Assembly (NCBI GenBank): GCA_030698625.1
Contig: JAUYMS010000046.1
Coordinates: forward strand, 1-56,347
DNA from: Candidatus Omnitrophota bacterium
GTDB lineage: Bacteria > Omnitrophota > Omnitrophia > Omnitrophales > Aquincolibacteriaceae
Direction: 5' to 3'
DNA length: 56,347 nt
Below the pieces are notes generated by a model. It did not search any database and had not been told where the DNA came from. It saw nothing but the letters and a program-made list of their open reading frames with translations. A program made the position numbers and the translations under genes. Below, piece by piece: positions 28,901 through 33,277 of this stretch (positions within the stretch are counted from its first letter, which is position 1; each line of letters begins with the position of its first letter).

Positions 28901-31900
28901 GGGATTCCCCACTTTGGACACCACAATCTCTTTGTCAATGCCAGACACCTTTCAAATCCGGCAGAATCAGCCGAGTTTGATATCAAAGATTCAACCGCTC
29001 ATCCGGCCCCCGATCCGATCGAGGCCATTTTCTTCGGCACCACGGAAGCGATTGTGACGACATCTGAAGGTCTTCTGAGAATCGATCTCGATACGCTGCA
29101 GCTTGTGCCGACTCATGATGGTACGGTAACCATTGCGCCGGAGGCGACGCATGAAGATATCAACGTGATTGCTTCAGAAATCAACGTCCTTGACGGAATA
29201 AACGGCGTGCAATTGGTGTCCTCTGATTTTACGGCTGAAAGCGACTCACGGCGTGCGCCCGGAGCCTTTGATGTGACGCTCAATACGGCCGGCCGCAAGT
29301 TTGACTTCGGCGGGTTTGAAGTTGTGACTGCGCAGACTTTCGGGAGTCAGCTTGTTTTTGGTATAGAAACCACAACAGGGATTCAAAGCATTATCGACGG
29401 TGACGGCATGGTGATGGTTGAGATCTTCGATGCTGACGGCGATTCAGTCCGGCCGAAGTTGACCGAGGTTTCCGAAACCGAGCTTATCTTTAACATCGAT
29501 GCGGCGACATTCGCAGCCGCGAACGTGGATAATTTTAAAGGGTTGGTATTAGTCCTTGAAGACGGCAATATCGCCGACGGTAAAGATATTCTGGCGACCT
29601 TTCGGATTCATGTCCGGCCCCAGCCGCTTCAGGTCTTCGAGCCTTCAACCGTATACACGAATCGCGACATCACCGATTTTGGGGCGACGAATCAGTTCGT
29701 GACACTGGGGACAAGTGTCGACAGTACAATCGTAAGCAATGACAGCCAGAGGGGCGTCCTCACCGGCCATGTCAATCCGACCAGCGAATTCTTAGACATA
29801 TCAGGACCGAACATTGATCTCGTCAATACGCCGAGCTATGCCGCTCAATGGGCGCCCGACGCGGCGGGCACAGAAGTATCGATTAATAGTTTGGGTCGCG
29901 TTGTGGCTTCGTTTCCGGGCGAGAACTATGGGGCATCTGTCACCAACGAAGTCAATCCTCCGATCAAACTCGAAGGTATCTTTCGATATGTGATCGGTCT
30001 GAAAAGCAGCAGAAATGCCACCTACAGTCTAGTGCTAACGACCGCAAACTCAGAGTACCGATTTCCCGCCTTCAATGCGGTCGGGGGAATCGGCAGTCTT
30101 CTTTATGTTGCGATTCCGGAAGGCCTGCGCGCAGACGAAGTGACGGGTTTCACGATTTCTCGTATCGAGCGCACTGCAGCTTCGGTCCTGCCCACCGATG
30201 AAACCGGCGATTATGCGGTTTCACTCGAAGTGTCACAGCTTGAGTTTCATCAACGGGTTCCGCCAGACAGATCCGCGCTTGCCGGATTTGCCGGTTTCGG
30301 AATGAGAAATCTTAAGCCTGTCGTCGAGGGCGGTGTCGTCATTATCGATGTGGGAGCGGACTTCGGTGATACGGGAACCCTGGAATTCATTGATTTTCAA
30401 GCTGACGGCCAGCGGCAGTCGGTACAGTTTCAGCTCCGAGGGTTGGACGGGGAACTGGGCACCTTTGCTTTCCCCGAAGCGGCATTCGCCCGTGTCGGCA
30501 TTACACCTGCCGATATCGATAGCGCGATTCTCATAGCGTCCTTGGAGCATCGCGGTACGCAGGAAGGAGACGCCCAGCTTCGGCTGCTGGCAAGGAATCC
30601 GCTCGACACCAATGACGACGGCATAGTCTCTCCGATCGATGCCCTGCTCATCATCAACTACCTGAATCGGTCAGGTCCCGGACTCGTTACGGATACGACC
30701 GAAAACCTCGATACGAACGGCGACCGGATCATTTCTCCGATCGATGTCTTACTCGTCATCAATTACTTGAATAATCGTGCCGCTACGGCCCCTGAAGGAG
30801 AAACACCCATCAACGTCATAAAGGCCGAGGGTGAAGCCGGTAATATTACGATTAATTATGCCTCAGGCCTGAGCGAAACTTTTGACGGCACAACTCTCGC
30901 ACCGATCATCGAGCAGGAACAAATCGGATTTGATGCGGGCCGGCGTCATGTAGAGATTAATCCCAACACGCAAACCGCCGAAGTGACGTTTACGAGACCC
31001 AGAAGGCTAAGAAACATCTTATTGCGTTTTGAGAACGTGTCGACTGAGCGGCAACCCGGCGACCGCGTTATTGGCCTCAATCGCGCCGATGGCACCCGTT
31101 ATTTTGGGCAATTGGTTCAAAGATTTGATCGTCGCGGCAGACTCAGCTATGAAAGGGTCGAGAGCGGGACCGAAGGGTCTGATTACGCGATTACGGTGAA
31201 GGGTAGGACTGCCGTGATTCAGTATGATTCGGCCGATGATAACATCACGGAAACCTACCGCGTTGTTAGCGAGCGCCATCGCCCAAGGACTCAAGCGATT
31301 CATACCTTTAAGAACGCCAACAGAGAGATCACAACTCTCTATGGCAAGCGGCACAGGCTTAATATTCAGGGTGACTTGGGCGAAACGGTTAGTGTGCGTT
31401 TTTCAAATCGGCCCAATCGTGGTGTGGCTATACTCACTTTGGGTAATGGAACGAGAGTGACCTATGATCGCGTGCGTCTTTTTCCTGCCGATCGGGATGT
31501 GCCCGAGGATCTCGATGTCATTCACACTTACGCGGGCAAGAATGGTGACGAATATAATGTTATCGGTCGTTTTCGTCGCGCGAAAGGCCCGGATGGCAAC
31601 CGCATTAGTTCTGCTGAGGCCTCTTCATTAATACGTAGCTCCGCCGATGTGGCGGACGATGTGTTCTCTAATTTTGACGGTGTCGGCGGTCTCGGAAGCG
31701 CATTGGATGATATCGCCGCCGATCTGGCGCTTCTCCGTTCCCGCTCGGAACTCAGAAGCCTTCGTGGGGTTATTACGACGGCCGTTGCCTTGGCGGCGCT
31801 TTCTGCAGTGACAAAGCCCGCGACGGCAGAGGAGGGAATTTACCAGATTCGCGATCTGAGGCCTGCCATTGTACAAATTGAAAGAAAAGCCCCTGCCGTT

Positions 31901-33091
31901 AGTGCCATTGGGCCGTCTGTCGGCGCCGATGACCAAATCCGCATTATTAAACCGATTATTACTTTTGACGACGAGAAGCCCGCCCAACCGGATTATCCGC
32001 GAGTGGATTTGATTAATGACAAAAAGGGGCGTCCGAGAGTCGTGAAGATCGTTGACGGCCGCGCGGTCCCGGTGGGGCCGCCTGATCCGGGGGTCGTGGA
32101 TCTGACGGAATTTGAGCTTCTGGATCTTGTGGAGCTTGGCCTGGTGGAAACCCATCTTGCGCGATTCGATCGCTCATTGGTACCGACAATTGCCGTGGCC
32201 AGGATGTCCGAGGATCTACTGGACTTAGCCTTTCACGCCGACCGTATTCTCCTGCAGGCGCTGATCAATATTGTGGCGCCTGAGATCATGGAAGCCAAAA
32301 CCGACCAGGTGGCTGTGGCTAATGCCATGCAGGATTGGTCCAATGTCTTCGAACAACTGATTGCCGATCGCAAATTTCTTAATGATGGTAATGGTATCGT
32401 AGTATCAACCACCGCGGGTGATCTCGCGAAGAGAAAGGCGGTTACGTTAGCTAAGCTGCCCTTGATGGCGGCTGTTGCCAAACGCGACACGCGCGGAAAA
32501 TACAATCAGCGGTTTGTCATCGGCGGAGAAAACGCGCAGGCCATTCACGATACCGTCTTTAGCCGCGGTAATGCTCTGACTGCAATTGTAAAAGCCTTCT
32601 CCGGAATGGTGCGGTGGGGCCAAGAAGGAGAATCTCTGGCCGACCTGATTTCGGATGCCATTGTGGAAGAATCCCGGAGCGCACAACCGGGTTCGGTCAT
32701 CTCATCGGTGACTGCCGGCGAAGCCGATGCGATGCCGCATGTCATTACTCAGGTGCTCCGTATGATTCAGGATGAAAGCGAACTCACTGCGCTAGATCTT
32801 CTCAATCCGGAACAGATTGCCGATTTTGCCGCGGCCGATTTTGCCCGCGACTTGATGCTGCAGGACTTTTCGTCACGTGAGCAGGTCGACCCGGAGAGAC
32901 TTAAAACAGACCCGGACTACGCTGACGGCATCGCGCAACTCTTGAAACAATACATTGCCGCAAACTACCCTGACATTGATCTGAGCCAGGTCAATATCAA
33001 GGGCGGCCGTTTTCACATTTCGCTCCAGGAGATTTCTAAACAGCTCACCGTCTTGAGAGATGCCATGGACGCTCGAGCCAGAGCGGCTTAA
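16973..33091 (+). CDS. Giant secreted modular protein (5372 residues), polyprotein-like
   Basis: GTG 16973 follows AGAGGG by about 7 nt; no other in-frame start exists back to a TGA at 16910. Layout: signal peptide (about 1-27, VSLVVASVFMTTTVAWSA); N-terminal module to 656 with QDAH (84-87), LEGG (114-117) and VAGGFHTEG (497-505), recalling a ChaN/TIKI-type fold; RSELRS (657-662); LEPR-XLL sorting motif PRFERLEDRTLLA (690-702); right-handed beta-helix (703-1060, ending DPLFANPP...DLGALRE); propeller-like TGE repeats and beta-sandwich modules; dockerin-like pair 3476-3531; a second dockerin pair 4545-4600; a basic stretch; RSELRS (4924-4929); signal-like segment VITTAVALAALSAVTKPATA (4933-4952); alpha-rich C-terminal module. 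Promoter and terminator flank it as a single-gene unit. Probable role is a cell-surface adhesin, scaffold or glycan-binding protein; the enzymatic status of the N-terminal module is unproven. Confidence 0.85.
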   Translation: MYFQELKKLVSLVVASVFMTTTVAWSAPALPAVSLLQPGEIIADGVYVPTLIDQLELPEALGAVGRRHLSNTSSTSSSSIILVQDAHSSYEAQQNIKGILEHLSVQYDADLFFLEGGMGEIDPSLLEFFSDDEWNLRLADLFTRDGVIGGTELFLLNNSLKNKTSRKVEAYGVEKAELYRENLTDFRAVYDKKPQADQFLSRLKERILTAGSHIFNKKLKEFFREWLFHQDNPTELLRQLKTLEQTALAELGIDLSNPREQLDWPQLVRFHQIRVLESELDPEQANEQMDKLANWMKAHGVSDDLIAKIRQLDNGSRKSGDNNQRFEDHRGFLESLYTVLSEYDFSFAQYPDLSRRLGLRVLQSEIKAKDLFDELSLLTDKILETMAASPVEKTLVELYSDYLLLNSLFSLELVYEDHEQLVAKRAAVLPSAVWQRLNLLASSELREDAKAAPGAGTDAVFAEALSFYRGAKEREAAIFENMITKMRETGKSHAVLVAGGFHTEGLFKMFRDNAISYAEVSPQISEVEENSVYVDVMTLKGDYVTQRSYSRQPSVADAQGLLGLHDRVGNAVAANYAGLVHVNFTTLARQLAETGSVTYPELRAAAASSAVLAAHGMVYLPETGALVFAGETVEARDGSALAWAETGPALVSQAAVRSELRSAVDTIKQWFGVSPVTASRSKRPKMSLTPRFERLEDRTLLAGVVNVYDGDSLPDKIAEAQAGDTVLIHNDQSDLVFRGGFQLPEGVTLRTKKWENPVTLDVNSEDTQTLDLIKMGSSSQIVGNFLIRDSADDGVDTVIMVGVGIEGVRIEGVKVDERMEIFGNQTFVTHGQFGPVVIEGSNNVLDAATFEGNVTINGSDNTIQNSDGIVETGPAVTLVGGHNRLDNNIFHTQGPIIVNHYDPNSGQTVPVPLSGPVVEVTGSEPTDKNAGSNVLNGNTIYGWDGAKTGSGISKGVRFTYWTGPENTVTNTIIANVGQPLDTHSPYPVDVSYSLFTNDNFRTNTAVKPEPTFVFGDGVQTNVDPLFANPPVSFRLHHDSPAEEAGRDGRDLGALRELVSIEPSGTDVTRVTPIPGLAKRGVSLLATASAKEEGSEAGAVGFWDNRVVVRLFTKDEAGGITADNFGTTEIETSDISDAFENDVLVIGASGTHDSVIVEMVSANPVTGEENKGLIRINGLQADLQQTYDISLSDFEDQGVDLENFRILFFSYDDAAADYMLNAYPPSGESVLAFADNLTADDISVMQGGVLIDQGKVWPGEHAATRVQSEPERFDYTQLGEAAVVGIHSPDMDQIAQNYVVVRAHDFDGNSTSFRLEGVSGEEQILAIPNAFLEERGINTKKVYYVQYDAYASTISAVYDDEGNLDPASLIVRTDPPETDIIVNPDSQESADGHYRVTPDRFSPTTQLRLTDLELNTHKHFVNVNATGTNGSAVFFGEFSVTNDGIYMLAKERDLPGNVSHFDRYVLRYLAYENLPEAPESLGVRVQAGRSSIDSIDLGDTVALQREAVSSIGLVKGKSILSVTDNAGTTTLVDLATGEIVLPNYVFETVDLADGRQQLRVVDEISGASQTVFTTGGEEYGQTLTGTAVDPTQRYIFFDYNKYPRGSLSTPHLMIYDTVKQELVSPIDADTGEALDLNGEDAITGQGRSASSYRFVEDIAIIPTTRDPYTRYWSDGYFVKMTDDGVTIKKTGSISRTQYSAQERLIYFREFDLIGKATLNRAYNIDTGEITTATPPVTTSSVSGTIVQITNVAGDVLFEHDYSTEPAGTFPEGRPPIEDTRVVAGALIVNLTNNKIDVIPIRTDAKINRLDGISISAAEEWFYDPDRLHLTVLKDQFSQVFYTLYVNSLVTDNPDINEHVTEFTRIQVSGTDLSQVTDLPFQYIAPGVRFVTVKPVGSNTYVTSNRDYIKIDAEDSDQGGGPSFDSLTTGAVETHDLTGVSQIIVSILGTDEVARLELVDSQEKKHSVVLEGIKPNELQTAAIQLGEFADKIDLSQTRFQFLIDALPGRSQFVLGVGPDLAEPLTAAGDDYSVIVTGGSIITVPNRPELGTPNLRELGVAVRGNLMEGDENPVDLNYFETDNGTTIIHVPVANGREAVLFVEPGLDPTLPQNATVRTNIAEGRLSPDEAHLVTYRNISGSSNTDIISVTDTVTGEAAEYEVEFSESGVQEPPQPQYGQPGAERSAINNAYVVVSTLRLFNGESENILTAIPLQGQVAEPISVSIPVPTIAETGEVRGERLGYHFRAAEFISGTNTVIVTLDNDKRFRFNIDTAELSEIPPFKVVFDYPGTQQVIRVLDAKGEVQLEYGYDRGSFQSLPINGYRIVGSNLIVDLDNDTFDVFRIGTDEDPFNFDGISVSRAVVENGRLELTALETQRNSITYSINLNNPADFTETRHDFVEIAAAGTGMDQITELEYARDENGRLRTLTVRTTGSQTSARGYENTVVVDAHRSDEGGSAVFDDFTTSVIETIDLSGRDTITLGFAGTHSERRYELVSADENGVETKGSVIITGIEPGTIKVVTISLSAFAEQGVDLKRVRLPAGINVEDGREQFIDVVSSIGFGQFSTSDDEHIILVAGDRFYFYPKEPSADTPHSDNIYTAKLDEILGTEGIHVLGASISARTIDVSIDGSDVKKIIEIELVGQVKGYALLTERDGWERLRVLGPGKFNFDENRLLYFTPRSNDASGTLSVFDLETGETAEHFLFADDEGVPEELMTNGIHRTVVGTDYAVVTHVSSSQSIDFHTVTYDIINLNTGEESEIYERLPVDADLGGELFLSGTIFRQLDPITGDLTDSMVINHRNGRVTRIYPSINAIGAESNPSYAFRDVFIQGQGIGNNTVKLELIELETGRTQVLTTQTGYPRGGEITHVYDVSPDSFPGSPVVVYSVGGQEDPQNGRTFTTYVQRVDDPAERATVVSRRTQKPRALQDIEYVRDGENVGRVFVRHYVTFDLSFGSENAIFDRHVAAVTDSLIHVPGFAISQLYRDGDKVHVDGDTPLVLIVHDDYGPWPSNVKDVNALVFVSTGEGNDMHQLAAVNIVQGVTGDSIEAENTFLDATTAASSENRRVAVMGFNGENFTTSVLVNPTSGQAPLRLDVAITEELSRSGNVVTYATINQNDQVGEVHVNLHTLQVVKPGEPFTQSDLEALIRNDLLADQLIADIIPVATNSPLTVAARVGEQFSSGGETHLFVYSAVLDSDGNPKQLYSLERSYDRPVRGFTFDDTGNAFVLHLSNGPYPGAVEVYLVGNQEPSVSKVVPAIATTGNNVLVNIDDAAGPELSIDVYPNPTHEVPGGTLTVIDVSADSVNITDDRIHHLPDAIRTEMPATDSNSNFIIETRFKPSGSGSSANYYNVFTTGGESVAQFIKQHGISTYNGFINLAQDLPDAAADGSLLVMPSYHHRFYTGVFPTQRLQVVSTETGEEVRQIDLPAPGSTSENGVTTIHFIPGSSTRVIVRYANQQEEIYDVTTGELVSRRDVHDTNGDGIVSPIDALIIINRLNAAGPGIITDTTHNLDTNGDRNISPIDVLRVINYLNNRAAAAPEGETPVSVIKAEGEAGHVTIHYQSGFYEEFSGGTYQKIGEGESGGDIARSNPNFRIGTYEEGGDFYYSITNIQTGQVFPGPTNSGRRLTQISDASGGGAVGTFTAYNPPDVHHEGRYAVHGWESVVRTTRGIGDTTRFGNQFVILDQSIPVEDEANWVSVDLNDLVEGDHEGERDIIVRSVYFSSGTPNLIEVVYMDVSASEERRAFYTLQGERIASSVPADAIETSQSDYYYTITPGNNGEVLTVYHATGDGVESRIIAADSDIYDVIDVTPNGVVVYGLKSASSPVVELRDFNDPNRRLTLNRRGVLEDIVIDGANGDVILNARTHQGFRVNTEGPLQEIRRFDELPEGAEAVGVHDDSYKLLAREVSFVGASGTTYNTVPILSLLQPTDDGAYEGPVLIGVGSNALAIDGGTVGISLDGNTVIFPSSRTTTFTLNGIPHFGHHNLFVNARHLSNPAESAEFDIKDSTAHPAPDPIEAIFFGTTEAIVTTSEGLLRIDLDTLQLVPTHDGTVTIAPEATHEDINVIASEINVLDGINGVQLVSSDFTAESDSRRAPGAFDVTLNTAGRKFDFGGFEVVTAQTFGSQLVFGIETTTGIQSIIDGDGMVMVEIFDADGDSVRPKLTEVSETELIFNIDAATFAAANVDNFKGLVLVLEDGNIADGKDILATFRIHVRPQPLQVFEPSTVYTNRDITDFGATNQFVTLGTSVDSTIVSNDSQRGVLTGHVNPTSEFLDISGPNIDLVNTPSYAAQWAPDAAGTEVSINSLGRVVASFPGENYGASVTNEVNPPIKLEGIFRYVIGLKSSRNATYSLVLTTANSEYRFPAFNAVGGIGSLLYVAIPEGLRADEVTGFTISRIERTAASVLPTDETGDYAVSLEVSQLEFHQRVPPDRSALAGFAGFGMRNLKPVVEGGVVIIDVGADFGDTGTLEFIDFQADGQRQSVQFQLRGLDGELGTFAFPEAAFARVGITPADIDSAILIASLEHRGTQEGDAQLRLLARNPLDTNDDGIVSPIDALLIINYLNRSGPGLVTDTTENLDTNGDRIISPIDVLLVINYLNNRAATAPEGETPINVIKAEGEAGNITINYASGLSETFDGTTLAPIIEQEQIGFDAGRRHVEINPNTQTAEVTFTRPRRLRNILLRFENVSTERQPGDRVIGLNRADGTRYFGQLVQRFDRRGRLSYERVESGTEGSDYAITVKGRTAVIQYDSADDNITETYRVVSERHRPRTQAIHTFKNANREITTLYGKRHRLNIQGDLGETVSVRFSNRPNRGVAILTLGNGTRVTYDRVRLFPADRDVPEDLDVIHTYAGKNGDEYNVIGRFRRAKGPDGNRISSAEASSLIRSSADVADDVFSNFDGVGGLGSALDDIAADLALLRSRSELRSLRGVITTAVALAALSAVTKPATAEEGIYQIRDLRPAIVQIERKAPAVSAIGPSVGADDQIRIIKPIITFDDEKPAQPDYPRVDLINDKKGRPRVVKIVDGRAVPVGPPDPGVVDLTEFELLDLVELGLVETHLARFDRSLVPTIAVARMSEDLLDLAFHADRILLQALINIVAPEIMEAKTDQVAVANAMQDWSNVFEQLIADRKFLNDGNGIVVSTTAGDLAKRKAVTLAKLPLMAAVAKRDTRGKYNQRFVIGGENAQAIHDTVFSRGNALTAIVKAFSGMVRWGQEGESLADLISDAIVEESRSAQPGSVISSVTAGEADAMPHVITQVLRMIQDESELTALDLLNPEQIADFAAADFARDLMLQDFSSREQVDPERLKTDPDYADGIAQLLKQYIAANYPDIDLSQVNIKGGRFHISLQEISKQLTVLRDAMDARARAA
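18941..18958 (+). other. First RSELRS site in the giant protein (residues 657-662)
   Basis: The hexapeptide RSELRS ends the N-terminal module and is followed, 27 residues later, by a LEPR-XLL motif. The same six residues recur at 31742-31759. It is recorded because it marks a module border and may be a processing site (inferred). Confidence 0.55.
19040..19078 (+). other. Internal LEPR-XLL (planctomycete-type) sorting motif
   Basis: PRFERLEDRTLLA at residues 690-702 matches the LEPR-XLL pattern known from the N-termini of secreted planctomycete proteins. Here it is 690 residues inside the frame. An in-frame ATG at 19028 lies 4 codons before it, with AGGAG at 19010-19014 (13-nt spacing), so internal initiation is conceivable. 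Confidence 0.7.
22193..24680 (+). repeat. Two tandem modules of about 290 residues in the giant protein
   Basis: Residues about 1741-2021 and 2280-2569 share the same order of segments: a VQITN/IRVLDAKGE strand pair, DLDND or NLTNN with DV..I.TD, FDGISVS or LDGISIS, a tract around TRIQVSGTDLSQVTDL or HDFVEIAAAGTGMDQITEL, then VDAHRSDEGGSAVFDDFTT or IDAEDSDQGGGPSFDSLTT, and finally a sandwich module with DLTG or DLSG. The similarity is at protein level and is diverged. Confidence 0.7.
27398..27561 (+). repeat. Dockerin type I-like pair, copy 1
   Basis: Residues 3476-3531 hold two calcium-loop plus helix units: DTNGDGIVSPIDALIIINRL and DTNGDRNISPIDVLRVINYL. The D-x-N-x-D-x-x-x-S-x-x-D loop is the EF-hand-like motif of type I dockerins, which bind cohesins. 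It is internal, not C-terminal. A near-identical second pair lies at 30605-30771, and the 30 residues after each pair are also duplicated. Confidence 0.85.
30605..30771 (+). repeat. Dockerin type I-like pair, copy 2
   Basis: Residues 4545-4600 repeat the calcium-loop units DTNDDGIVSPIDALLIINYL and DTNGDRIISPIDVLLVINYL, followed by the shared tail NNRAATAPEGETPINVIKAE. The copy starts about 3.2 kb after the first and is preceded directly by the last beta-sandwich module, an arrangement common in dockerin-bearing surface enzymes. Confidence 0.85.
31742..31828 (+). other. Second RSELRS site followed by an internal signal-peptide-like segment
   Basis: RSELRS (4924-4929) is followed by LRG, then a hydrophobic stretch VITTAVALAALSAV and the small-residue pattern TKPATA before EEG (4930-4955). 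Together they look like the n-, h- and c-regions of a Sec signal peptide with an ATA cleavage site, although they are 4.9 thousand residues inside the protein. Confidence 0.6.
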
Positions 33092-33145
33092 TCCTTTATT
33101 CAGTTCCCTGAGGAGATTTATCCCCCTTGTCTCCAAAGGGTTATT

Positions 33146-33183
33146 ACCAGAGGCCGCCTTCGGGGGGCCTCTGGTTAACTTTT
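33146..33183 (+). terminator. Rho-independent terminator after the giant gene
   Basis: A 10-bp perfect stem, ACCAGAGGCC (33146-33155) with GGCCTCTGGT (33166-33175), is capped by an inner CC(TTCG)GG tetraloop. A short T run follows at 33180-33183. The T tract is weak but the stem is very stable, and the site is 55 nt after the stop codon. Confidence 0.75.
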
Positions 33184-33211
33184 GCGTCGCTTGGCAACCG
33201 TACCTACCAGA

Positions 33212-33249
33212 CGCCCCTTCCTCCCCCGGTTTTTGGGGGGGCGGGGGCG
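33212..33249. other. GC-rich imperfect hairpin before the transporter gene
   Basis: CGCCCC (33212-33217) pairs with GGGGCG (33244-33249) and CCCC (33223-33226) with GGGG (33235-33238), with a few mismatches between. It covers the place where a -35 box for the following gene would lie. It may be a second terminator without a T tract, or simply a C/G-run sequence. Confidence 0.4.
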
Positions 33250-33262
33250 CCCACCTTTATGC

Positions 33263-33268
33263 TACAAT
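33263..33268 (+). promoter_or_regulatory. -10 box TACAAT before the SLC13-like transporter gene
   Basis: TACAAT lies 9 nt before ATG 33278, with no Shine-Dalgarno sequence between, so the transcript would be leaderless or nearly so. No -35 box is recognisable; the GC-rich hairpin fills that position. Confidence 0.4.
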
Positions 33269-33277
33269 AATTTCCTT

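Larger units (their letters stand above)
20365..30600 (+). repeat. Five dispersed copies of a ~90-residue beta-sandwich-like module
   Basis: Copies begin near 20365, 20850, 22755, 24364 and 30310 (residues about 1131, 1293, 1928, 2464, 4446). The shared pattern is an initial beta strand with hydrophobic alternation, a middle strand ending ...I.GI or L.G[VL], then a segment such as ISLSAFAEQGVDL, ISLSDFEDQGVDL, IQLGEFADKIDL, IPNAFLEERGIN or FPEAAFARVGIT, and a final R-rich strand. This resembles carbohydrate-binding (CIA30/galactose-binding-like) sandwiches; the fold assignment is inferred. Confidence 0.6.

Noticed and set aside
33182-33277. Upstream in-frame start for the SLC13-like transporter
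   Set aside because: The extra 32 residues are Arg/Pro-rich and come from the GC-rich hairpin and -10 box; ATG 33278 gives a normal family N-terminus.
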